Assembly (NCBI GenBank): GCA_012862575.1
Contig: BLSF01000003.1
Coordinates: 434,001 to 498,000 of the forward strand
DNA: 64,000 nucleotides
Source: Parietichytrium sp. I65-24A
Lineage: Eukaryota; Sar; Bigyra; Thraustochytrida; Thraustochytriidae
Direction: 5' to 3'
Shown piece by piece: positions 40,228 through 50,762 of the stretch. The notes below the pieces were generated by a model that searched no databases, was not told where the DNA came from, and saw only the letters and a list, made by a program, of their open reading frames with translations. Position 1 is the stretch's first letter. The number at the start of each line of letters is the position of its first letter. The position numbers and the translations under genes are program-made.

Positions 40228-42045
40228 ATGCAAGGGCTTTGTAAATTGTGGCTAGCGGCATGCGTGGCACTCCGTTTCGCGTTTGCAGCGGCAGAGGAGT
40301 ACGTGGGGTACGATGCCGAGGTTTCAGCTCTACGGGAAGCCGTGGAAACTGTAAATGCAATGCGATCTAGCGGCGAGTTTGGTGATGAAAATCAGCGCGC
40401 CAGGTTGTTTGTGGATCTAGCAAGGGAAGGGGCAAAGCTGCATGACGCGGTTGCTAGGGGCCAAGGACCTCATGAATTGAGACGCGTTGCCCGCGACGCT
40501 TTCGAGGCAGCTCTGTGGCTTAGCAGAGGGGTGCCTCTTGATCCGCATGTACTCGACGTGAAGATTAAATTTGCACAGAGTCTTGCTGTAGATCGCGAGT
40601 CAGCCAAACGCGCCTCTTTGATCTTCGCGAATCTCATCGAAACACAACGTTTTGACGAGAGGCGGCTGGCGGGGCTACGATCGGAGCGTGCCACCGCCTT
40701 GTCGCATGCTGGTGACGAGCAAGGAGCCATTCGTTCATCTTGGGCGGCGGCGATGGTACCGAGCAGCTCGGACAGTGACGATCTTACGGGTAGGCAGAGT
40801 GCCTTTCACAAACTGTCGCTTTGGAGGCGCGAAAAAGTTGAAGAAGCGCTTGCATTCGTGCCACAGAGTAGTGATGCATTTGAAAACGGGTACGATCCCA
40901 TGGCCGACTCGGGGTTTTGCGAAGCGAGCGAAACCGTGGCTTTGTATGAGTCTTTTCTACAGAGCTTAAGGCAAATCGGCGAAAAGCTAATTGTCAGACC
41001 TGGGACGCTTGTCTATGATGATTGTCTTATTTTCTATGCCCTATTCAACGTGCTTGACCGCGAAGCAAGAAAAGCTCCAAGTGGGTCGAAGGAACAAAAG
41101 TCTCTTCTCGAAGAAGCGTGGAGGTACCTTACCATTGGATCCAGAGAAGCGAGAAGGCACGAATATTTCGACCTCACATATTTCAAGGAGCAGCATGAGC
41201 TTGTCAGAGATATCTTCACGCCACAGCTGGCTGCAAATGTGAGAGGATTGGGAATTGGCTATGTCCATCCGAGAGGATCGCGGCTAGTACTGGTTGTTGG
41301 ATTGCCGCGAAGTGGCTCGACCCTTCTGGAGCACATGCTCACCGCACATTCCCACGTCGTCGGACTCGGTGAAGAGTCTGATCTGACCTTCTTTTTGCAT
41401 GGCTTCCGCGAGCGTCTTTTGCAGCTAGCGACCCGAGGTGACGCAATGTCGCTCCGTAAGTGGCTAAAATCAGAAGGCGACAAACTTTTTGAGAAGATGG
41501 CCCAACACAGCGCGAACGCGCCTCGAGGCAGTGTCGTATACGTTGATAAGATGCTTCTGCATTATAAGACCCTCGGAATGGTACACATTGCTTTTCCAGA
41601 TGCTAAGTTCATTCACGTTTACAGAAGGAGTGTCGAGGCGCACGTATTTTCACTTTTTCGAAGGCTTTTCGATCTTTCTTTCGCACCATGGAGTTACAAG
41701 TTCGAAGATCTACTGAGTGTATACAGCGTGTATCAGGAGCAAGTCAAGTACTGGCGCAAAACTCTGCCTGCGAACGTTTTCAAAGACGTAGCTTACGAAG
41801 ATTTTGTGGAGGATGTGCCAGGCATGGCAAAAGAGATCACAAGCTTTCTCAATTTAGATTTTGAAGAGGACATGCAAAAGTTTACTACAGCGGAAAAGAA
41901 TAAGCATAAAATTGTGCTCACGCAGTCGGCCGGACAGATTACCGAAGATGTAACTGGTGCATTTATTACGTCTTGGAAACTTTACGAGAGCCATATTCTA
42001 CCGTTCTTCGATAATCATTCGGCAATTGAACACGACGAGCTTTAG
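40228..42045 (+). CDS. Lumenal sulfotransferase with signal peptide and C-terminal HDEL (605 aa)
   Basis: The PAPS-binding 5'-phosphosulfate loop is GLPRSGSTLLEHM (358-370), and the 3'-phosphate-binding segment is FIHVYRRSVEAHVFSLFRR (461-479) with its Arg and Ser. Together they mark a sulfotransferase of the Sulfotransfer_3/TPST-like group. Residues 1-22 form a signal peptide with a hydrophobic core (LWLAACVALRFAFAAA). Residues ~25-340 are helical, possibly TPR-like repeats, as in bacterial and protist TPR-sulfotransferases. The last four residues are HDEL, the classic ER-retrieval signal, which points to the ER lumen rather than the Golgi. The acceptor could be protein or glycan and is unknown. 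Start ATG 40228; single exon. Confidence 0.9.
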   Translation: MQGLCKLWLAACVALRFAFAAAEEYVGYDAEVSALREAVETVNAMRSSGEFGDENQRARLFVDLAREGAKLHDAVARGQGPHELRRVARDAFEAALWLSRGVPLDPHVLDVKIKFAQSLAVDRESAKRASLIFANLIETQRFDERRLAGLRSERATALSHAGDEQGAIRSSWAAAMVPSSSDSDDLTGRQSAFHKLSLWRREKVEEALAFVPQSSDAFENGYDPMADSGFCEASETVALYESFLQSLRQIGEKLIVRPGTLVYDDCLIFYALFNVLDREARKAPSGSKEQKSLLEEAWRYLTIGSREARRHEYFDLTYFKEQHELVRDIFTPQLAANVRGLGIGYVHPRGSRLVLVVGLPRSGSTLLEHMLTAHSHVVGLGEESDLTFFLHGFRERLLQLATRGDAMSLRKWLKSEGDKLFEKMAQHSANAPRGSVVYVDKMLLHYKTLGMVHIAFPDAKFIHVYRRSVEAHVFSLFRRLFDLSFAPWSYKFEDLLSVYSVYQEQVKYWRKTLPANVFKDVAYEDFVEDVPGMAKEITSFLNLDFEEDMQKFTTAEKNKHKIVLTQSAGQITEDVTGAFITSWKLYESHILPFFDNHSAIEHDEL

Positions 42046-42294
42046 GCTCCATTGGGTGCTCCATTTCGAACTAGACGGACGCGAGCCCAGAGTTCACAGA
42101 TAAGGAAAAGTTTTGGGATTTAAGAATTCAACACCAATAGTCTATTATTCTCCGGACGCCTTTAAAGTCATGAGTTACGTATTACATCTTTAAAACCGCT
42201 TCAAGCATAGGCCTCTCTTAAGCTTCTCTGCTTCACGGAAGTAGCAACAATAATTTGTTGTATTCGTGTTCCTGACAGGCACAACAAGACCTTC

Positions 42295-43976
42295 CTAAGC
42301 TGTCTTGGCACACGAGCCATCCATGGTCTGAACCTGAGACACTAGCTCCTTGACAAGTGGGCTCAGGTACTCGTAACCTTTTCCGTCCGGAACCAATCCT
42401 GGAGTAAGGCGAGGAAAGAGTTGCTTCTTGAGGTCATCAAGAAGAGCTTCATAAAAGGCACACTTGCGCTCCATCGCTTCCAATTCAGAGTCATTTGTCC
42501 CTGCTCCTTGCACAACGTGCTTTTGTACATACACGCCAGGGAAGACGCCAATCACGCCGGCGCTATTCTTGCCAAACCACCAGCCGTCGTCTTCCATCTC
42601 CATCACCTCCACACTTTCTCCACGAATCAGGGCGATCTCTCCGTCCTCGACTGGCTCGTAGTCGAATAGCACAGTCGCGCTGCAGATTGGTTTTTTCATC
42701 TGCAAATGAGCATTAAAATTGGTTCCACTTCGGCCGGCCGCTGTGGAAAAACTATTGTTCTCGGAGTTTGTGCCGTCGCTCCCAGATCTCGATTTGTAAC
42801 TTTGTTCCCCAAAATCAACTGTTTGTGCAAGGCTTAAAAGTGGCGCAGGAAGCTCTGCGTCGTCAGTTTCGCTGCATGCAGCCGAGGTTACGGGATCAGT
42901 TTCCCTACCATCGACTGCGACGTTGGAACTTTCCGCAATAGCCCTTAGTCCAAATGAGCTCGTCGCCTTCGGGGATTCATCTTCGCTCACGCTCTGTGCG
43001 TCCTGATCTTGATTGCTCTCTGAGTGCGCCTCGGTTGCGGGAGAGCTCTCTCCAAACTCTAATTTCGACTCGTCGAGAATTGTAAGAGCTGGGTCTGCGC
43101 TGTCCTCTGCGTCATTGTGCAGTTGCTGAGACAACCCTTTCTTCAGGAGAGCACGTTTCCTCGAACGGCTGTCAAAAAGAACATCCGCCTTTTCGATCAT
43201 GTACTCCATAGCCTCAATGACCGCGTCTGCGGCTGCCAAGAGCTCAAAGTTGGAGGTCAACTCTTCTTCGCTCAAAGTTTCGTCGCTAAGCATACCAATC
43301 TTTGGGAGAAGAACCAGAGGCGCAAAAATGTACGCAAGCTCATCCTTTGGTGTGGGAAGACGTTTAAGGCACTGGCAAAGCCCCTCCAGGATGTCGAGGC
43401 TGCTTTGCTGAGAGAACCGCTCCAGCGTTGCACCCATCTCTTCCACCTTTTCATCATCTCTTTCGTCAAAGTACTCGGCATACTTTGAGCACGAGTTCAG
43501 AATGAGCTGGCACACTTTTCCTGGAATAAGAGGTTCCGGGCTGCACATCAATGCAAGCCTTACCACCGATCCAAGCTGCAGCAAGCAAAATAAGTTCATC
43601 AATCGGTTAGACACGGAACCCTTCTTTGGTGCTTCACGAGACCTCTTCAACTTACTGTAGCGCATGTGTACTTTTGCAGGCTTTTCACCAGAGACAGCGT
43701 GTCGTCATTTGCCATGGCCTCCACCAGATTGAGCGCTGCTTCCTTGGTGTCTGTGCACAAGGCGCTCGAAGTCAAAAAGGATATGTCATTTGGCTCCGCG
43801 TTTGCCTCGACGTGGGCCAGAATGACACGAAGGCGACCGAGCAAGACCTCCACCTCGCTGGGGCACAAGAAGAGACTGTCTTCGGAATCGAGCAGGGTCT
43901 TCTTGTTCTTCTTCTTCAACGTCTTATTTCGCACACTCGCCCAGATACCCCGACTGATTTTCGGTCGGCTCGACAT
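42295..43976 (-). CDS. RhoGAP-like and SH3 domain protein, spliced (533 aa)
   Basis: Exons on the minus strand are 43976-43656 and 43575-42295, with an 80-base intron (43655-43576; donor GTAAGT, branch GTCTAAC at 43606-43612, acceptor CTGCAG) in phase 0. The junction reads SLQKYTCAT then LGSVVRLALMCSPEPLIP, which resembles the RhoGAP segment before the PEPLIP motif. The region ~60-230 is therefore a RhoGAP-like helical domain, though no clear arginine finger is visible. Residues ~235-400 are acidic and Ser-rich. An SH3 domain at ~405-460 has ALYDY-like VLFDYEP, DGWWFG and the GVFPGVYV motif, so all ligand-binding aromatic positions are present. The likely role is a Rho/actin signalling adaptor. 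SH3 call strong, GAP activity doubtful. Confidence 0.82.
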
Positions 43977-45337
43977 CCCGCACGCTTTATGCTCCTGAAT
44001 ACCGAAGGCGTTCCCCGCTGTTTCGCTTGATTCACGCACGAGGGCACGTACACCCGTCAACAACACTTCCTGCACGTCGCGCTTCGTGGCCGGGCTGCAG
44101 CACAGACAGATGGCAGCGTTGACAGTGTGATGCTTGCCTTCTTGCGTTTCCTTCCTTGTCTGGAAATCAGTGCAGTAATTTCGCCACCTTGTGTGGTCGA
44201 GCAGTTTGTAGCCGTAAATAGCTAGCTAGGTAAGCTGACTTTCTTCGCTTTGAGTGCTGAGGTCGCCAACGTTTACCTACTTTCGTCGTTTACTGAGCAT
44301 GTGCAATACTCTTTTGGCTCTCTTTTGATGCTACTTGTCCGAGTGGAACAAAATCCTCTGCCGGTTTTCCACCACGGTACATCAGCCGACTTGCCGTAGC
44401 ATCTATTCTGAGTAAATTTCCAAGTAGCATCGCAACCGGTAGAATTTGGCCCGTGGAAACTTTCCTCGTCTCATCCATTCCCGCGGCCAATGATCGATCT
44501 CCTTCCAGCGATTTTGCACATTCAACCATCGCAATCCGAATTCCCCATCCTCATCGAATGCATTCTCTGAGTTGGGGCCCCAACACGCAATGCCTCGCGC
44601 GCGGCATTAATTGTAAATATGAAAAGCAATTTTCCGCAAGATACGAGAGTAGCGATGGAAGGGCGGGACGAGAAGTTATTGTGAGCTCTTCATCCTTCGT
44701 TTCCCATCAATCATATTGACCATGATCTCTACTCTTTCACACGCGACTTGAACTCCTCGGGCTCTGACGTTCCAACAATCAAATTAGTTCGCACTACATC
44801 GCGATCTATCTTTTTATAGCTGCATGATCGCTCCTTTTTCTCTTTTTCCTGCCTCAAGTCGGTCAAATTATCCTACTCAAACGTCTCCCACGACCTTGAA
44901 ATTTACACAACTCACTCACTCTCTCTCCGCCAATACTATCGTATCATCTATCTCATCCGCTAATCTACAACCGCCCCTTTACCGGACACAATACTTGAAC
45001 TCCCTTGGAAGTAGAGACTCAGGACGAACAAAAGCGAGCAAATTGAAGGAACCGGGGCCCGAGAGAACGATAACGAGCATCGAAGAGAACCATAGCTCCA
45101 CCAGCCAAATTCATTCCTCGTCTGTCTCCTCAGGACCTCAGGAGCAAGCTTTAAAATTATTATGTTAATTACCAAACACATGTTCTCTGCAGAGTGTCCT
45201 CGAGGACCAAAAAAAGAAGCTACAAAAGGTGTAAGGTGTGAGGTGTGAGGTGTTTTACGTATCCGCCTTTCGTTCGTCACTTTACTTGCGGTCAGCGGTG
45301 TGAATAAGCAGAAAACTTGACAAAAAGACGAGCCATC
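43977..45337. promoter_or_regulatory. Divergent intergenic region (SH3 protein / CDK5RAP1)
   Basis: No gene supported in 1.36 kb. The frame of the SH3 protein stays open back to about 44075 without an ATG. Short ORFs at 44290-44529 and 44824-45168 carry nothing recognisable. A small cluster of GTGAGGT repeats sits near 45235-45255. Confidence 0.4.
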
Positions 45338-47002
45338 ATGCTGCTGCGAATGGGGGCGTCCGCGCAGGTGCGCAGGAAGGTGCACGCGCGTTTGAGCGTG
45401 TACGCTCGCGGCATGAGCACGGTGGAGGATGTGGAGAGCAGGAGGGCGCGGATCAAACAGGAAAAGGTGCCTCTGCGGGCGTTCATGCCGAAGAAGCTGG
45501 TGCACGGGAAGCAGGAGGCGCGGGGAAGTCCAGGTCTGATCGAGCCAATTGATGCGATGAGCGAGTCGGCGGAGCAGGCCAAGGAGTGGGCCGTGGATAG
45601 GACTTACTTTGTGGAAACGCTGGGGTGTCAGATGAACGTGGCGGACAGCGAGATCGTGGGGTCTATTCTGGAAGGCGTGGGCTACTCGCCAGCTGAGTCC
45701 ATGGACTCCTCGGATGTGGTGCTGGTGAATACATGTGCGATCCGCGAGAACGCAGAGTCAAAGGCCATTCAAAGGCTGCAAACCCTGCGCAAGCACCGGC
45801 CGAAGGGGCAGCAGATCGGGGTCTTGGGTTGTATGGCGGAGAGAATGAAGGAGCGTCTGCTGGAGGATGGCCTGGTGAATGTGGTTGCCGGCCCTGATGC
45901 GTACCGTGATTTGCCAAATCTTCTCAGTATCGCTCGCGGTGATGAGCGCGCTATGAATGTTCAACTGTCGGTGGAGGAGACGTACGCTGATATCTCTCCG
46001 GTGCGGTACGTGGACAACTGGATGGCGTATATTTCTATTACTCGCGGCTGCAACAATATGTGCTCGTACTGCATTGTTCCGTTCACCCGCGGTAGGGAAC
46101 GCAGTCGCAGCGCCCGGTCCATTGTTGGCGAAGTGGAGCAAATATCAAAGCTCGGACTCGCGAAGGAAGTCACTTTGCTAGGTCAGAACGTAAATTCCTA
46201 TTACGACAAGTCGGAATCGTCTGGAGAGGACGATACCTATTCTGTGGCATCTGGGTTCTCAGACTTGTACAAAGCTCGCCGAGGAGACGGGGTTAGGTTT
46301 GCGGAGCTTCTTGATCGCGTGGCCAGCGTAGATAAATCCATTCGAGTTCGTTTCACCAGCCCGCATCCGAAAGATTTCACTGACGATGTACTGGAAGTAA
46401 TCGCAAAGCACGACAACATTTGCAATGGTCTTCACCTCCCCGTGCAGAGCGGAAGTGACGCCGTCTTAAAGAGCATGCGGCGTGGATACACCAGGCAGGC
46501 GTATCTGGATCTCGTCAAACGCGCGAGAAGTATCATCGGCCAAGATCTTGAGTTCACTTCGGACATTATCGCCGGCTTTTGTGGCGAGACCGAGGAAGAC
46601 CACCAGCAAACACTAGCAATCATGGATGAGGTTTACTACACCCAAGCGTTCATGTTTGCGTACTCTGAGCGCGAAAGAACTCATGCGTACCACAAGCTTA
46701 CAGATGATGTGCCTCAAGATGTCAAGATGAGGCGACTCGCGGAGGTGGTGGCAACGTACAACAAGAGGGCAGCTGCGGAAGCCCCCAAGCAAGTTGGGAA
46801 GGAACATATCGTTCTTATCGAGAGCCCGTCTCGCCGCAACCCTAACGAAATGCAGGGCAAAACAAACGGGGTGAGAAGATGTGTTGTCGTGGGTGCTACG
46901 CCGGAGAAGTGCCCACCTGGTACCTACGTTCGTGTCAAGGTCATCGAAGCGACCAAGGCCACTCTCAAAGGCGAGATCATCGAAATCGTCCAGCACCCAT
47001 GA
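45338..47002 (+). CDS. CDK5RAP1: tRNA methylthiotransferase, CDK5RAP1/MiaB family (554 aa)
   Basis: This radical-SAM enzyme adds a methylthio group to i6A37 of tRNA. The N-terminal cluster ligands are C97 (ETLGCQMN), C133 (NTCAIREN) and C165 (GCMAER). The radical-SAM cluster is C238-x3-C242-x2-C245 in RGCNNMCSYCIVPFTRGRE, a sequence nearly constant in MiaB. A C-terminal TRAM domain follows (~485-554). CDK5RAP1 of animals is mitochondrial, and residues 1-26 here are basic, Arg/Ala/Ser-rich and free of acidic residues, consistent with a mitochondrial presequence. The frame extends seven codons upstream, but the first ATG is 45338. A short Ser/Glu/Asp-rich insert lies near 295-320. Single exon. 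Confidence 0.96.
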   Translation: MLLRMGASAQVRRKVHARLSVYARGMSTVEDVESRRARIKQEKVPLRAFMPKKLVHGKQEARGSPGLIEPIDAMSESAEQAKEWAVDRTYFVETLGCQMNVADSEIVGSILEGVGYSPAESMDSSDVVLVNTCAIRENAESKAIQRLQTLRKHRPKGQQIGVLGCMAERMKERLLEDGLVNVVAGPDAYRDLPNLLSIARGDERAMNVQLSVEETYADISPVRYVDNWMAYISITRGCNNMCSYCIVPFTRGRERSRSARSIVGEVEQISKLGLAKEVTLLGQNVNSYYDKSESSGEDDTYSVASGFSDLYKARRGDGVRFAELLDRVASVDKSIRVRFTSPHPKDFTDDVLEVIAKHDNICNGLHLPVQSGSDAVLKSMRRGYTRQAYLDLVKRARSIIGQDLEFTSDIIAGFCGETEEDHQQTLAIMDEVYYTQAFMFAYSERERTHAYHKLTDDVPQDVKMRRLAEVVATYNKRAAAEAPKQVGKEHIVLIESPSRRNPNEMQGKTNGVRRCVVVGATPEKCPPGTYVRVKVIEATKATLKGEIIEIVQHP

Positions 47003-47139
47003 AGCAAATTGCAGGATTCGAAAAGCATGCTGGTGGATTGCAACAATCAGAATTCAGCAGATATAGAGCTCAATTTTTGTCACGTCATATACTAATGCTT
47101 ACTACACATGACCGTCGTGAAACGCATCCCCGAGTCGGC

Positions 47140-48187
47140 TTAGCTCCCTGGGGCCACCTTCGCCTTCGCGGGCTCAATGCTAAACGACAGTTTTTCCCAG
47201 GTCGGCAGGCCTATCTTACTCTCGCTCGCAATATAACGAAGTGCGATTGTTGTCGACACTCCACCGACCACGCGGGTGATGTACGAAGCGTTCATGGCTC
47301 TGAGCCCGAGATACGTTCCTGCACCAACCAGTGCTATAGGTATCGAATCGAATCGTTGGTGAAAAATTTACAAGTGTAGATACAATAGTGTCAAGATCAA
47401 CGTCATGTCAGTGGTTTCCCTTCAAAGTCTGTCCAAATCCGCCCCCTAACGTACCTGTCGTTGCGTATAAGTCACTCTTTGAGTGCAGAATTCGTCCGTT
47501 GCTGTTGCGGTCATTTGGGAGGCCACAAAGAACGTCTCGGGTGAGTCCCCCGAAGGTTGCAGTAACCATGCCGCACACCGCAGCTATTGTTGGATGAACG
47601 CACATTCGGATGCCGTTTTGCGCTCCGATGCAAGCGAACGCGCCGACCCCGATGGCGTCTCCGAGCCACATGGCCGAGCCTTCTCCGCCCCCAGTCTCTT
47701 TAATAACGTTTCCTTCAGGTAGCTCCGGCCACAGCCAGAATGCAAGAAATGCAGCTCCGCTAGCCATCAATAAGTATTCGTACTCTTCAATCCAGAAAGG
47801 TTGTTTGTGGAGCATGATGGCGTCTCGAAATGTGCCGCCACCAATGGCAGTGATTGTTCCGATTATAGTCGCTCCAAGAACATCCATTCCTGCGCTCGCA
47901 GCGGTCACAGAGCCGGACACCGCAAAAACAACTGTGCCAAAGTAGTCGGCACCCCGCAAAACACCTTTTGCGCTGCTCAATTCCGGGAACCTCGTCAGGC
48001 CATCGGACACCTCGCCCACCTGGGCAGGCTTAAAGTCTCCCAGCTTCGGGTACCCAACTGCACCTTCCTCTCCCTTAACTCGTTTGCCGGTGTTTGTGCA
48101 CATCAAGCGAGGCCTATCCTTTCCCGCCCGGCTTGCCGTCTTCACCGCGGCCCACGCGCCTGCTCGAACCGCTTTCGAGCCCTGCAT
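47140..48187 (-). CDS. UPF0126 family membrane protein, spliced (308 aa)
   Basis: Exons on the minus strand are 48187-47455 and 47333-47140. The 121-base intron (47454-47334) has donor GTACGT, a branch site ACTGAC (47407-47412) and acceptor CTATAG. Splicing continues DLYATTA into LVGAGTYLGLRAMN, matching the last part of UPF0126 proteins; without it the frame ends in unrelated residues. The body has about seven hydrophobic helices in two repeats, each starting with a Gly-rich segment (AIGGGTFRD and ATFGGLTRDVL). These paired GGGxxRD motifs are the family hallmark. Bacterial members (YicG/YadS) are probable small-molecule channels or transporters. Residues 1-45 are basic and Ala/Ser/Thr-rich, suggesting import into an organelle. 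It ends tail-to-tail with CDK5RAP1. Confidence 0.88.
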
Positions 48188-49281
48188 CCCAGGATCTCCG
48201 CACACAAGTTCTCCACCCCTTCCGATGAGTGCCTTCTCTTTTCCTCTTTCAGTTCAGCCTATTCTTCCAAACTCGGCCTCTTTGCTCGCTTTCGAACTTC
48301 CTTACCTCTTCCTCCGCGCTTGCGCCTCGAACCGGTTGCTTTGTTTGACACTCTGACTTGTGACCAAAACATAACTCATACAAAAGCAATCAAATCAATC
48401 AATCAACTCACTGTCAATCAAATCAAAACTTCATTCATTTCATTCACTCACTCACTCATCCTCCACCCGCCTCGTATGTGTACCACTTTGTTAGTAGGCA
48501 CAAGTAACATACTTTGTGGAATAACTAATTTGATGTGGTGTTATGTGTGAGAGGCAATAACCAACTTTGGCTTGTTACTAAGTTTTCCTCGATGCACCAC
48601 GAGCATGTGCTGGCTATTGGTACTCACTGTGAGCGAAGTAAGCATTCCAGCCCAACGTACTACTGCAATCGTGTAGCTAACAGTAGTCACTACCGTGAAT
48701 TGTTTCGTTAAGGTGATGGTGTTACGTGCTGATTCGTGTGTCATTAATAATGTAACGCAAACTGTTAACAAACATGCGTCACAGAAGCGTAATCGTGATG
48801 CTTTGTATTCGGTGAACCTCGTCCTGCTAATCCTTTTCTCTATTGACCGATATCGTCCGTAGCCTGAGTGTTATTGATGCTCCAGTAAGGCTTTGGCATG
48901 TATCCGCTACCACCTCCGCTATTAAATGATTAGCCGTTGAGAGTAGGAGTGCATGGGAAGTGCGCTATCCTGCTACTAGCTATGTATCTATGAATGTGAT
49001 AGTCTGCGATAGTTGTGATTGTTTGTGAGAGGAGAGAAGCGCAGAGAGAGAGAGAGAGAGAGACACAACAGCAAAGGCACGATCCGCGAGAGGTGCATAG
49101 CTCACGGGACACGGGTCGCGAGGATCGCGCGAACGAAGCGGACATCGCGCAGTATCCACGCGGACAGAACACGGTGTACGCGTATTAGCTCTGTCGGTGG
49201 TATTGGAAAGAAAGAAAGAGAGAAAAAGAGAGAGAGGAGTTGGGGATCGTTTGTGGCAGTTGGTGAGGCATAGCGGACGAG
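48188..49281. promoter_or_regulatory. Divergent promoter region (UPF0126 / V-ATPase d)
   Basis: No gene seen. It carries a (CTCA)n run near 48445-48458 and two GA tracts (49043-49063 and 49205-49238), the second ending about 45 bases before the V-ATPase ATG. Confidence 0.45.
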
Positions 49282-50460
49282 ATGGTGACTCTAAGCGGTA
49301 AGCCAGGGAACTTGGCGACGTTTAACATTGCGGACGGATACGTGGAGGCGGTGCTGCGTGGGTACAGAAGCGGATTCCTCACGGACGCCGAGTACAGAAG
49401 CGTGCTGCAGTGTGAGAATCTTTCGGACGTCAAGCTCAACTTGCAGGAGACTGACTACGGAAATTTTCTCCAGGAGGCGTCGCAACTGTCGCCTTCCATT
49501 ATCCGCGAAAAGGCGCTGGAGAAGCTGGTGCTGGAGTTTGATTACCTTCGCGCGAACGCAGACGAGCCTCTGTCACAATTTTTGGATTTCATCACGTACG
49601 ACTACATGATCGACAATGTGATGCTCATCTTGAAGGCCACATTGAACAACCCAAACGTGGACATCCACGCGCTCGTGAAACAGGCACACCCCATGGGGCA
49701 GTTTCAAGACAGCGTTCTCAAGAGCATCTGCGCATTTACCAATAACCCAAAGGGTTACGCGGAGCTGTACCAGTCTGTTCTTATTGACACTCCGATTGGC
49801 AAGTACTTTGCCAAGTTTTTGCAGGAGGAGTCTGCAAAATCAGCTTCTGGAGCAGCAGAGGTTCAAAGTCTCTTGAACGAGATGCCGACGACAAAGCTAG
49901 AGAGCTCTCTTCGCAAACTCTACCTTGAGGACTTTGCCAATTTTTGCGATGAGATCGGGGGCGAGACAGCCACCCTCATGACGGACCTCATCAAAGCACG
50001 TGCAGACGCGGCAGCGATCAATATTACACTCAATTCCTTCGGCACACCTCTCAACGACCCGAATCTGAGAATCTCTGAGCGCAAGCCTTTGTATCCATCC
50101 ATGGGTTTTCTGTACCCGGAAGGAACCGACCGCTTGACTCACGTTGGAGACGAATCTGAGCTCGCAACTATCTTGCGCACTTACCCAGTTTATCGGTCTA
50201 TCTTTGACAAGCACCAGCGGGGGGACAAGACCATTGATGACGCTTTCTATGAGCGTGAGGTCGAGATGAACGAAATGGCATTCGAGAGCCAGTTCAACTA
50301 CGCTGGCTTCTACTCTTACATTCGGCTCAAAGAGCAAGAAATCAGAAACCTTGTTTGGATTTGCGAATGCATTGTTCAGCGTCAGAAAGACCGCACTGGA
50401 GACCACTTTGTTCCAATCTTCTCTCGTGAAGCCGCTTTCAGGAACAGAAACAACAACTAA
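49282..50460 (+). CDS. ATP6V0D: V-type proton ATPase subunit d (392 aa)
   Basis: The V0-sector subunit d couples the central rotor to the proteolipid ring of the vacuolar ATPase. The N-terminus (FNIADGYVEAVLRGYRSG) matches the start of the family (FNVDNGYLEGLVRGLKAG). Later segments such as DFITYDYMIDNVMLI and IRNLVWICECIVQRQKDR at the C-terminus are highly conserved. The length of 392 is close to the usual 350-400; the extra residues fall near 180-195. It is a soluble cytosolic-face subunit with no transmembrane helix. Single exon; GA-rich leader. Confidence 0.96.
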   Translation: MVTLSGKPGNLATFNIADGYVEAVLRGYRSGFLTDAEYRSVLQCENLSDVKLNLQETDYGNFLQEASQLSPSIIREKALEKLVLEFDYLRANADEPLSQFLDFITYDYMIDNVMLILKATLNNPNVDIHALVKQAHPMGQFQDSVLKSICAFTNNPKGYAELYQSVLIDTPIGKYFAKFLQEESAKSASGAAEVQSLLNEMPTTKLESSLRKLYLEDFANFCDEIGGETATLMTDLIKARADAAAINITLNSFGTPLNDPNLRISERKPLYPSMGFLYPEGTDRLTHVGDESELATILRTYPVYRSIFDKHQRGDKTIDDAFYEREVEMNEMAFESQFNYAGFYSYIRLKEQEIRNLVWICECIVQRQKDRTGDHFVPIFSREAAFRNRNNN

Positions 50461-50762
50461 GCCCATTGTTCTTTACTTGCCTATTCTCTTTTCGCTTCCC
50501 TTGACCGTTTGTTTGAATTTTAATAATCACTTTGGCCTTGGCTTCAAGCACGCATGATTGTTCACCTTATGAATGTGCTTTCCTTTTTTTACACACTCAA
50601 GTTGTGGACCAAACCATTGCTTGCGCTTGATAAGCTGATCCTTGTCTGAAGAGGAGCAAACAAATAAAATTACATGTCATTTTACGAAGGAAAAAATACA
50701 CAATACAGTCATAGGTTGTTGCATGTTGCAATGGGTTTCAGGATCGGGTGCTGGTCGGTCTC
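50461..50762. other. Convergent 3' region
   Basis: 302 bases between two converging stop codons, AT-rich, presumably both 3' ends and polyadenylation signals. An AAATAAAAT occurs near 50,663. No gene. Confidence 0.4.
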
